From Symmachiella macrocystis (GTDB lineage: Bacteria > Planctomycetota > Planctomycetia > Planctomycetales > Planctomycetaceae), in NCBI RefSeq assembly GCF_007860075.1, contig NZ_SJPP01000001.1:1324501-1388500 (forward strand): 64,000 nucleotides of DNA. The letters are read 5' to 3'. Positions within the stretch are counted from its first letter, which is position 1. Every line of letters starts with the position of its first letter. Shown here piece after piece: positions 9,185 through 16,600 of the stretch. Both the position numbers and the translations under genes were made by a program. The notes beneath the pieces were generated by a model, which was not told where the DNA came from, searched no databases, and worked only from the letters and a program-made list of their open reading frames with translations.

Positions 9185-10117
9185 CTATGGCGTTGCTGAT
9201 TTGGGACCGCTCAATAGTGACTCCAAGAATTGCTCGGCCTCCGTTCCCTCGGCGGCGTCCACAACGATCCCGTTGTCCACCAGAAAGATTGCAGGGTTGA
9301 TGACGTAGGGCTCACCTTCTGGCCAACTGAGCAGGGTTTCGCTAGGCGGATCGAAAGCGACCCGGTCCAGCTGGAATCGCCACTGGTGATCGCGCCCGCC
9401 AAAGACAAAAAATGCCGTTCGTTCGTCGGGGCGATGTGTTTCCGGATCGGCAAAGTATTGGGCGACCATCTCTCGGCAATGACCACAGTCCTGCCTCGCA
9501 ATCAAGATCATCCATTTGCCGCTGACCAGTTCCGACAGTCGCGGATCCGTTTCTCCATTCAGAGGCCATGGCTTGCCGACCAGCACCTCTGCCACCAGTA
9601 AGCGCGACCTTTCTTTCTCCAAGAGAACGTCATAGCGCCAAACCGCCACCCCCGCAACGAGACCGGCCACCACGGTCACAACCGTCAGTTGTCGGATTAG
9701 CTTGGGTGAAGCAACCTGCCAGCGACGCGGACGCAGACAGGCTGTCAGCAGCAGCACGATGGCGTCGATGACGACGACCGTCTCGGGTTCCAATTTTCCA
9801 CCGAAACAATCACAGGGCTGATCCATCGAGATGGCATATAACGTCGATGCGACAAAGATCGCGAACGTCGTCAGCGTCAGCAGCCAGGCCAAACACCGAT
9901 TGCCGACAATTAGATAGACCGCAGCTGCCGCTTCGAAGGCCGTCACGGCAACCAGACGCGGCATCGTGCCCAGCAAGCCGCCCCCGGTCAAGATTTGCGC
10001 CATGTTGACGATCTTGATCACGGCGGTCGCAAACAGCAAGGCAGCCACAGCGAATCGAAAAGACTCCCAGCCCAATGCCCCGCCCGCCGATTGCGTCGTG
10101 TCGGTTGAATCGCTCAC
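9185..10117 (-). CDS. MauE/DoxX-like membrane domain fused to a thioredoxin-like domain
   Basis: Residues 18-160 form four or five membrane segments of the MauE type, including PCDCFGG (101-107), the variant of the CxCFG signature this family shares with disulfide-handling membrane proteins. After a segment ending near residue 162, an extracytoplasmic thioredoxin-like domain carries CGHC at 211-214 in ARQDCGHCREM and ends with VINPAIFLVDNGIVVD. This suggests membrane-linked thiol-disulfide exchange, perhaps for cytochrome or cofactor maturation; the substrate is unknown. The start is GTG 10117, backed by GGGAG about 9 bases upstream. It has 310 aa. The DUF1275 gene lies about 95 nt upstream in the same direction. 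Confidence 0.8.
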   Translation of the reverse strand: MSDSTDTTQSAGGALGWESFRFAVAALLFATAVIKIVNMAQILTGGGLLGTMPRLVAVTAFEAAAAVYLIVGNRCLAWLLTLTTFAIFVASTLYAISMDQPCDCFGGKLEPETVVVIDAIVLLLTACLRPRRWQVASPKLIRQLTVVTVVAGLVAGVAVWRYDVLLEKERSRLLVAEVLVGKPWPLNGETDPRLSELVSGKWMILIARQDCGHCREMVAQYFADPETHRPDERTAFFVFGGRDHQWRFQLDRVAFDPPSETLLSWPEGEPYVINPAIFLVDNGIVVDAAEGTEAEQFLESLLSGPKSATP

Positions 10118-10212
10118 AGAATCACTCCCGCTGTTTCAAAACACCCTACCGTAGTGGTCCGACCGCGTCGGATGGAAGTTAGCTTGCGACGGCCGTTGGG
10201 ACCGGCGCTATG

Positions 10213-10899
10213 TCAACTTGGCTGTGGATTGCGATAAAAAACTGCCAAGTAGCATAAGACAATCAAGGGCGGGATCAGTGTCCATTCTACGAGAAAGAGC
10301 ATCCACACGCCCGCCAGTCCAGCACCTGTGAGAAAGCACAACCACACGATGGCCAGCACACCCGCCCGCCGCCAGCGCGTATCCCCTTCCGAGACGGCAT
10401 CGGGCAGCGGTGTTCCTCGGACTGCTAATGCCAAGTGGCGGCCGATTTGATTCAAGTCGCCCGACACGAAACCCAGGCTCACCGATTGTCGTCCCACCTG
10501 CGACAGGACCGTATTCATCGCTCCCATTCCAAAGCTGGCCGCGATGATGCTGACCGTGTTTGCGAGCGAACCAAAGCGAGTCGCAACCGCACTGACAGCC
10601 AGCATGACAGCAACCAAACCACATAACCGGCGGACCGGGTTTTTCAGCTCGCCTTCCAGGAGGAATGCCCCCACAGCAACGCCGGCCACGAAACAGGGGA
10701 TCGGCAAAAACTGGTGTGCAGCGGCGGCAAACTGTCCCAGCCCCGCATGCAATCCCGTCTGAGTCGTGTTGCCACTCATAAAAGAAGCAAAGACCGCAAA
10801 CTTCTGAACGGCATACGAATCCACGTAACCGGCAATGGTCGCCAGCAGGGCCGCCAATAACAACTGCGTTCGCACGGGAGTGTTCGATGTCGCTTGCAT
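10213..10899 (-). CDS. YoaK-family (DUF1275) membrane protein
   Basis: Integral membrane protein of unknown function with six predicted membrane segments. The family pattern is clear: GYVDSYAVQKFAVFASFMSG then NTTQTG near the N-terminus, GMGAMNTV in the middle, and GDLNQIGRHLA with W/F-rich helices at the end. It has 228 aa, typical for the family. ATG 10899 is used. A longer frame (10208-10963) overlapping in another phase has no protein character. It lies on the same strand as its neighbours; the gap upstream holds palindromic repeat copy c. Confidence 0.82.
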   Translation of the reverse strand: MQATSNTPVRTQLLLAALLATIAGYVDSYAVQKFAVFASFMSGNTTQTGLHAGLGQFAAAAHQFLPIPCFVAGVAVGAFLLEGELKNPVRRLCGLVAVMLAVSAVATRFGSLANTVSIIAASFGMGAMNTVLSQVGRQSVSLGFVSGDLNQIGRHLALAVRGTPLPDAVSEGDTRWRRAGVLAIVWLCFLTGAGLAGVWMLFLVEWTLIPPLIVLCYLAVFYRNPQPS

Positions 10900-10929
10900 G
10901 GTGTCGGCGCGATTCCCTGAAAAGAATTG

Positions 10930-10968
10930 AGAGGGTGGCCCTCAAAGAACAATTCGGGGTCACCTGCG
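10930..10968. repeat. Palindromic repeat element, copy c
   Basis: Reads GAGGGTGGCCCTCAAAGAAC then AATTCGGGGTCACCTGCGG. It is a degenerate copy of the element at 9022, ending about 7 bases past the stop of the DUF4238 gene. It marks the left edge of the accessory patch. Confidence 0.5.
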
Positions 10969-10975
10969 GCTCGGA

Positions 10976-11812
10976 CTATGCATTCGCTATGGGCCAGTGC
11001 TTCAATGACTCGTCTCCGGGAAAAGAGTCTTGATGGCAAATGACAAAATGTTGTGCTCGCTCCAACGTTTGCAAGTTCATCGCACGAACGCCATCGTCCT
11101 GTGAGATATCCGTCCGGATTTCGCCACTTGAATTAATGATCACAGCGACTTCAGACGAGATCGGAAAGCTCATGATATGAATATCTTCTTCGGCGTGGTG
11201 TTCCGCGAACACTGGCCAATCGGACGTAATAAACGGATTCTCGCGTGACGCTCGGATGAAAGTCCATTTCCAAGCGAGAAGACGCTCTTGTATCGAAGCA
11301 GCCCAGATAATCATACTCCTCAGTTGACTTGGTTTCATGAAGTCGCGCATCGAGGTGTCGGAATATGATTGATTCGTTGCGCCGCACCACATTCGCACGA
11401 CTTGCTCAAGGTCGTTGATCTTCTCCGTCGGGGCTTTCTCAAAGTAACGATCCCTCGTGGAATTCATCATCGACGGAGATCTCGCGGCCGCGAAGCCGAT
11501 AAAGAGCGCAATCGTGGCTCGTTGCTCGTCGGTCAGATTGTCTGGTTGTTCGGCTGCCACTTTCATAGCACGATCGGCCGGGCCGTCGACATGCTGCTGC
11601 AAGAAATTCTCAAATTCATCGGTTCGTTCTCCAGCATCGTTGATCATTGAATACAAATGAGGAAACCAGCCTATGCCGTGAGGGGTGATTGGCCCCGAAT
11701 TCCATTTCCTAGTGTCCGCCTCGTACACACGAATATGCTTCGAGAAGATCGGCTCCGCAAAATTCTTCTGATAGAACTTGGCGGCGAAGTGATGTCGTCT
11801 TGAATTCGCCAT
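10976..11812 (-). CDS. DUF4238 domain protein
   Basis: Cytoplasmic protein of unknown function. The N-terminal RRHHFAAKFYQKNF matches the RxHHxxPxFYLxxF signature of DUF4238 proteins. Further family-like stretches are PHLYSMINDAG, a LTDEQRATIALFIGFAAARSP helix and, near the C-terminus, NPFITSDWPVF and the hydrophobic IMSFPISSEVAVII. It has 278 aa, normal for the family. DUF4238 genes are scattered among bacteria in a way typical of accessory genes. Its DNA is more AT-rich than the flanking housekeeping genes. It sits with the small helical protein and the ion channel in a patch bracketed by repeats. Confidence 0.78.
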   Translation of the reverse strand: MANSRRHHFAAKFYQKNFAEPIFSKHIRVYEADTRKWNSGPITPHGIGWFPHLYSMINDAGERTDEFENFLQQHVDGPADRAMKVAAEQPDNLTDEQRATIALFIGFAAARSPSMMNSTRDRYFEKAPTEKINDLEQVVRMWCGATNQSYSDTSMRDFMKPSQLRSMIIWAASIQERLLAWKWTFIRASRENPFITSDWPVFAEHHAEEDIHIMSFPISSEVAVIINSSGEIRTDISQDDGVRAMNLQTLERAQHFVICHQDSFPGDESLKHWPIANA

Positions 11813-11911
11813 CGTTGGCTCCTTTTAGATCGTGTCCTTTTTAAACCGACGCATCTCTGCTACCGAACGTTCGCGCGGATTCTCGACTGCGGGTCGCCGG
11901 TGGAACTGGAC

Positions 11912-12388
11912 CTACGTTACTGCCGACAATCCCCAGTTAGCTATTTGCTTCTCCCATTCGTCAATTGCTGATTTCGCAACGTCCAACGCATCAACTCCAC
12001 CATCCGGAGTGCTGATTTCGTAAGAAAAAGAGGTACTTGTTGTTGCACCCACGAAGAGATTCCAGGTGCGTCCACGTGGTGGAATAGCGTCAGCCTTTGG
12101 ATAGTCCAATACCAAGTGCTTGGTCGCATTTGCGATATCGCTGGAGATCCTGATGTTCTCATTTTCCTCTCTTTTCCAAAACTCTTCGATATCATCAAGT
12201 GCCTTCTGGCACACCGTAGAATCCCTTTTGATCCAATCCTTCAGGTGCCAACAGTTCTGAAAGAAAGCCCATAGGAAATCCTCATAATCGTTTCGTCCGT
12301 CGTGCGTATTTCCAAATGCTTCAGGATGTTCGATACGCTTAAAAAAGCGTTTCACTCGCTCTAGCTGCTCGGGCCATCGTTGGGTCAT
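11912..12388 (-). CDS. Hypothetical all-helical protein
   Basis: Not recognised. 158 aa, mainly helical, with conserved-looking aromatic and charged clusters: NDYEDFLWAFFQNCWHLKDW near residues 33-52 and ISSDIANATKHLVLDYPK near residue 90. The pairing of a helix-borne CWHLKDW with a later ANATKH loosely recalls HEPN-like helical folds, but no Rx4-6H motif is clear. The start is ATG 12388, with GGAGG five bases upstream (12394-12398), better than TTG 12391. It lies upstream of DUF4238 on the same strand with a gap of about 100 bases, and is divergent from the ion channel. Confidence 0.62.
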   Translation of the reverse strand: MTQRWPEQLERVKRFFKRIEHPEAFGNTHDGRNDYEDFLWAFFQNCWHLKDWIKRDSTVCQKALDDIEEFWKREENENIRISSDIANATKHLVLDYPKADAIPPRGRTWNLFVGATTSTSFSYEISTPDGGVDALDVAKSAIDEWEKQIANWGLSAVT

Positions 12389-12515
12389 CAAGTCCTCCGT
12401 CCTCTAGCATTCGACTTGTTCATTTTTTGCAAACGTTTTCCGGTGGATTTTCAAGCTCTGGCCGTGGTAGAGTGAATGTATTGTTATTTCTTGTTTGGAA
12501 TTCGTTGAGTGCCAG

Positions 12516-13265
12516 ATGGCAAGACCGTTATACGAAAATATAGGGCGATTAAGCTGGGTCACATGGTCGGCATTCTGGGTCTTTACATTGCTGAAAGCCA
12601 TCTTTCCGCCATATGGGGACTTGAAACACCGAAGCGATTGGCAAGAAGGAAGCAAATTAGAAACTGGTTTCCGCGCAATAGTCGTTGAGGTCGTTGCTAT
12701 TGCCTGGTTTGTCTTGCTGCTATCTCTTTTTGCTCTCTTGGCGAAAAATCTTGTCCCAACTTGCCTAATATGGTTTGTGGCATTTATTGCTGGATTACGA
12801 CTTGTCGACATCATCCAAACATCAGTGAATGTGGTCCTCTTTGATAGACTGAGAGACGACCCAGCTCGGCCGCACCCGATGGCCTCATTGACACGTACAC
12901 TGCTTTTGACGTCGATTAATTTCTTCGAACTGATTCTCTTATTTGCAGTTGTCTACTTGAGTTACCCAGAGAATGTCGTGTCGTCGACTGATATCGGTGA
13001 TGCTGCGAAAGCGGCGACTCCCTGTGATGCCCTTTATTTCAGCGTTATAACTCAACTGACAATTGGCTATGGAGATCTCAAACCAGTTGGATGGGGACGG
13101 CTGGTTGCATCCATTCAAGGCATCGTTGGTTTTATTTTTGTAATCTTGGTTTTGGCACGCTTTATATCGTCACTGCCTCAAATCACCACAGTCCTGGGTG
13201 ACGGACCAACGGAATTGGGGAATCCGAAGTCAAAGTCGATCTGCTGTAATAATGACATTTCGTAA
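12516..13265 (+). CDS. Two-pore-helix (Ion_trans_2) potassium-channel-like protein
   Basis: Membrane channel. The selectivity filter TIGYGD is intact within VITQLTIGYGDLKPVGWGR, followed by the last membrane helix (GIVGFIFVILVLARFI). Before it lie three hydrophobic segments at roughly residues 15-30, 60-80 and 85-105, and one near 140-160, so it carries an extra N-terminal membrane part beyond a minimal 2-TM channel. There is no RCK or cyclic-nucleotide-binding domain; the tail is only about 30 residues. ATG 12516 is used; a TTG at 12495 is possible. It converges on the 3-TM protein gene (27-nt gap). Its DNA is AT-richer than the surroundings. Confidence 0.82.
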   Translation: MARPLYENIGRLSWVTWSAFWVFTLLKAIFPPYGDLKHRSDWQEGSKLETGFRAIVVEVVAIAWFVLLLSLFALLAKNLVPTCLIWFVAFIAGLRLVDIIQTSVNVVLFDRLRDDPARPHPMASLTRTLLLTSINFFELILLFAVVYLSYPENVVSSTDIGDAAKAATPCDALYFSVITQLTIGYGDLKPVGWGRLVASIQGIVGFIFVILVLARFISSLPQITTVLGDGPTELGNPKSKSICCNNDIS

Positions 13266-13292
13266 ATCGTTATTCAATTTTGGCTGTCCTGC

Positions 13293-13832
13293 TTATTCCA
13301 ACTTCATCATTGCTTTTCCAAGGCACACGACGTTGCCAATCACGGTCAAAACAGCAATGGCCTCGCCCAATCCCGATGCTACTACGTAAATCGATTCTCG
13401 CGTTTCGTATGAACGGTCTGCGGCTTTATTGTCATATGGTTTACCTTGTTCCTCCGCTTCGACCGATCGCTCAAAATGCATGGCACGTTTTGAGCAGATT
13501 GACCGTTTCCAGACGGACAAAACATAAAAGATCGAGAGGCTCAATGACGTTAGAATGAACACAGATTGTAGCAAGCATTTTGTCGTTGTATCAGGTCGCA
13601 ATGTAGACACGACAGCAACGATTCCCAAAATTATGGTTTGGGCAGTTGTAATCAGGGTCCAAACGAAATGAGTCCATGAGTGCTGTATGTCACGAAACCG
13701 CCATCCCTTCTCAGCACGCCTGTGACGAATTTCTAAATCGATATTCTTCTTAGGTGGTTCATTAAAAGGTGCAGGTGATGGATCGTTGCCTTCGGGTACT
13801 TGATGATCAGGAGTCATTTCAGCGCTTTCCAT
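13293..13832 (-). CDS. Hypothetical protein with three membrane segments
   Basis: Not recognised with certainty. 179 aa: a Pro-rich N-terminus (about 30 residues), a basic amphipathic stretch (LEIRHRRAEKGWRFRD), two close hydrophobic segments (about 50-75 and 85-108), a charged helix (KRAMHFERSVEAEEQGKPYD) and a last hydrophobic segment (about 152-174). Two TM segments followed by a charged helix resemble SLATT-type proteins found with bacterial conflict genes; this is only a layout likeness. A possible start is at 13832, with no strong ribosome binding site. It converges with the ion channel. Confidence 0.55.
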   Translation of the reverse strand: MESAEMTPDHQVPEGNDPSPAPFNEPPKKNIDLEIRHRRAEKGWRFRDIQHSWTHFVWTLITTAQTIILGIVAVVSTLRPDTTTKCLLQSVFILTSLSLSIFYVLSVWKRSICSKRAMHFERSVEAEEQGKPYDNKAADRSYETRESIYVVASGLGEAIAVLTVIGNVVCLGKAMMKLE

Positions 13833-13957
13833 TAAAGAATTGGACGTAATGCCATAAGCCGAAACTGTTTGATGTGGCCGCTCGCTAATTTATTTTGCTA
13901 ATAGCTGATATAAGGGGAATTCATTGATAGGTTCAGATACTGGAGAGATATGGTCGC

Positions 13958-13989
13958 GTGTGGCCTAAGATTACTTCGGGGCCACCCCA
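13958..13989. repeat. Palindromic repeat element, copy d
   Basis: GTGTGGCCTAAGATTACTTC then GGGGCCACCCCA. Degenerate copy of the element at 9022, about 15 bases past the stop of the aminotransferase gene. Right edge of the accessory patch. Confidence 0.5.
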
Positions 13990-14003
13990 ATACCGCCTCC
14001 CCC

Positions 14004-15293
14004 TCACAACAAATCCCGATAATTCTCCCGCACTTTAATCACGGCATCGGCCAGTTGATCAATATAGGCGTCGGTCCCCAAAAACGGGGTGTGCATCATC
14101 CAGACCGCTTCGGTTTCGCAGGCGCGGATGGCGACGGGGCATTTTTCGGTGAATGTTCTGTAATCGACCGGGGCGTCGCGGCCGACCATATAGACCGAGG
14201 CGGGGGAGCAGAAATCGGTTTTTTGGAACAGCGGATTGTCGAAGGTGGGGAATGTGTAACCGGCAATCGCGCCGACCCCTTCGGCGTTGATCGCTTCCAG
14301 GAACCTCTCCCGCGGCAAGCCGTCCCAAGCGGCGGCATCGTAGTGGAACAGCACTAGGTAGTGGCCGCGGTGCGTTTCTTTGGGATGCAATTTGGCCGGC
14401 ACGAAGCCTTCGACCCCAGCGATGCGTTCAAAGAACCGCTCGACGGTCGCCATCCGCTGGGAGTTTTGGGCGGGGAGTTTTTTCAGTTGCGTCCGCAACA
14501 AGGCTGCACAGAATTCGGTCATCCGCGCGTTCCAGCCGATGCGGTGATGTTCGTACCACAAGCTGTCCTTGGTCCGGCCGACGTGCCGTAGGCTCCAAAC
14601 GATCTCCGCCATTTCGTCGGAGTTGGTGGTGATGATCCCCCCTTCTCCGCTGTTGAGTGTCTTAGAAGCTTGAAAGCTAAAGATCCCCGCTTCGCCGAAG
14701 GAACCGGCATAGCGATCCCCTTCCAGAGCGACGCCGGGCGCCTGGGCGGAATCCTCAATGACTTTCAGATTGTGCCGCTGAGCGATATCCAGGATCGCTT
14801 CGATGTCGGCAATCTCGCCGGCGAAATAAACCGGCAGGATCGCCCGCGTGCGGTCGGTGATCGCTTCTTCGATTCGATTGGGATCGATGTTGAACGTGTC
14901 GGGATCGATATCAACAAATACCGGTAGCGCGCCGGCATTGAGAATGCAGGTGGCGCTGGCGATGAACGTATAGGGAGTGGTGATCACCTCGTCGCCCGGT
15001 TTGAGGTCGATGGCTCGCATGCAGATATCGAGCGCCGTCGAGCCGCTGGTGACGGCGAAGGCGTGTTTCACGCGGTGCAAAGCGGCGAATTCTTCCTCGA
15101 ATTGCGCGACTTGGCTGCGTTTGGGTTTGTCTTCCGCACCCCCCAGTTCGGCGTCGCCGACAGCGTACATCCACCAGTTCCCGCTCTCCAGCACCCCGTT
15201 GACCGCTTGCCGGTCCTCGTCATTCCACATGGGCCACTTCGGCTCGGGAATCTGTACGGTCTTGGGGCCACCCAATAGGGCTAGTTCACTCAT
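14004..15293 (-). CDS. DegT/DnrJ/EryC1/StrS-family PLP aminotransferase
   Basis: PLP-dependent enzyme of the sugar/cyclitol aminotransferase family. Family marks: the GGPKTV start with ESGNWW, then VTSGSTALDICMRA, GDEVITTPYTFIASA, VFVDIDPDTFNIDP, VIEDSAQAPG and the catalytic lysine in FSFQASKTLNSGEGG, followed by HRIGWNARMTEFCAALL. I begin it at ATG 15293 (MSELALLGGPK); the 14 residues before it in the open frame are not family-like. It has 429 aa. The substrate (a keto-sugar, or a keto-inosose as in StsC types) cannot be told. It stands alone, without other nucleotide-sugar genes. Confidence 0.88.
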   Translation of the reverse strand: MSELALLGGPKTVQIPEPKWPMWNDEDRQAVNGVLESGNWWMYAVGDAELGGAEDKPKRSQVAQFEEEFAALHRVKHAFAVTSGSTALDICMRAIDLKPGDEVITTPYTFIASATCILNAGALPVFVDIDPDTFNIDPNRIEEAITDRTRAILPVYFAGEIADIEAILDIAQRHNLKVIEDSAQAPGVALEGDRYAGSFGEAGIFSFQASKTLNSGEGGIITTNSDEMAEIVWSLRHVGRTKDSLWYEHHRIGWNARMTEFCAALLRTQLKKLPAQNSQRMATVERFFERIAGVEGFVPAKLHPKETHRGHYLVLFHYDAAAWDGLPRERFLEAINAEGVGAIAGYTFPTFDNPLFQKTDFCSPASVYMVGRDAPVDYRTFTEKCPVAIRACETEAVWMMHTPFLGTDAYIDQLADAVIKVRENYRDLL

Positions 15294-15551
15294 GTTTTCT
15301 ATCGCTCCGGAAATGACTGCGCGGGAAAATGGCAAACTGGGATTTTATCGTGTCCGACAGACGTTTGCGAATCATGGACGAGATGCGACCTAACATCTTT
15401 CCTAACCGCAGTTTGGGAGCGATATTGCCCCAGCTTCTGCAGAGCGAGGAAAGATCGTTGTTGTCAACAAGCCCCCACACGGCTTAAATGCAGTGTTGAG
15501 GCGAATGGACGAGAATTTTTGTAAAAATCCGATGACGGCCACCTCCACACC

Positions 15552-16409
15552 ATGTCTCGTTACTCCATCCTCCACGAGATTCAACAGCTCGACCCGCTCA
15601 CAGATCATCAGCGGATTGTGTTTTTGTCGAGTTGTTACGACTTTCCGTTTGACACGACGCGGGCACTGGAGTTCGCGCTGTTTCGGACGTTCTGCGCGCC
15701 GCGGATTTCAGAGTTGCTCGACCGGACGGGAGAATTTCGGCAGCGAGTGCAGAAACGATATGACGACACGGACATTATTATCAGTGAAATGCTGGAGCAC
15801 GGCTACGACAGCGAGCGGGGTGGACGGGCATTGGCACGGATGAATCAAATCCATGGCCGTTTTGCGATCAACAACGAGGATCTGCTGTACGTGTTGTCGA
15901 CGTTTATCTACGAGCCGATTCGCTGGAATGCGCGGTACGGCTGGCGGCCGCTGTGCGAGCAGGAACGTCTGGGGTTTTTCTACTTTTGGCGCAATATCGG
16001 CTTGCGAATGAAGATTGCAGAGATTCCCGAAGACTATGAGATGTACGAGACGTTCAACCGCGACTACGAACAGCGGAATTTTCGATTCTGCGAGACGAAC
16101 CAACGGACCGGGGCGGCGACGCGTGAATTGTTCGTGAGTTGGTTTCCCCGCGCGGCAGCGCCGTTGGTCCGCTCAGCGATTTATGCATTGCTCGATCCGC
16201 CGTTGCTGGAGGCATTCGGTTTTCCGAGCGCGCCTTGGCCGCTGCGGAGCCTCGTCTCCGGAACGTTGTGGGTACGGGCACGCGCATTGCGGTTTTTTCC
16301 CCCGCGTAAACACCCCCGTCTGCGGACCGGGCAGACCTATCCGTCGTATCCCGACGGCTACACGATTGAGAACATCGGCCCCAGGTCGGCCCCGCACCGC
16401 AATGATTGA
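15552..16409 (+). CDS. MpaB-like oxygenase family protein (DUF2236)
   Basis: 285 aa. The helical core matches the oxygenase MpaB/DUF2236 family, whose members bind haem-like cofactors in some cases: ALEFALFRTFCAPRISELLD, MNQIHGRFAINNEDLLYVLS, YEPIRWNARYGWRPL, and FFYFWRNIGLRMKI. The His in MNQIHGRF is in a typical family position. The C-terminal part ends in a Pro/Arg-rich tail. The reaction is unknown. ATG 15552 fits the family N-terminus. It reads away from the aminotransferase gene, so the 258-base gap between them should hold both promoters. Confidence 0.78.
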   Translation: MSRYSILHEIQQLDPLTDHQRIVFLSSCYDFPFDTTRALEFALFRTFCAPRISELLDRTGEFRQRVQKRYDDTDIIISEMLEHGYDSERGGRALARMNQIHGRFAINNEDLLYVLSTFIYEPIRWNARYGWRPLCEQERLGFFYFWRNIGLRMKIAEIPEDYEMYETFNRDYEQRNFRFCETNQRTGAATRELFVSWFPRAAAPLVRSAIYALLDPPLLEAFGFPSAPWPLRSLVSGTLWVRARALRFFPPRKHPRLRTGQTYPSYPDGYTIENIGPRSAPHRND

Positions 16410-16410
16410 G

Positions 16411-16434
16411 CGGTTATCTCAAAACAGGCAAAGT
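16411..16434. repeat. Dispersed repeat, ATTATCTCAAA family, diverged copy
   Basis: CGGTTATCTCAAAACAGGCA AAGT shares the central TTATCTCAAAA and GGCAA with copies at 7119 and 8987. It sits directly after the stop of the MpaB-like gene. Confidence 0.4.
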
Positions 16435-16600
16435 CATCTGTTGCATCTGCTGCCGTTGCAAGCGCAAGCAATGCACGGAAATGATCTTGCGTTAAATGCC
16501 CATCTTTAATAAACGTCTTGCTCCACCCGGAGTTTTTGACGGGATTGTGCACCGTCGTCTTTGTATTTTTTAGATCCGAGACCCCCAGGGCGACCCCAAT

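Noticed and set aside
10208-10963. 251-aa minus-strand frame
   Set aside because: Same DNA as the DUF1275 gene in another phase; cysteine/Arg-rich and without membrane pattern.
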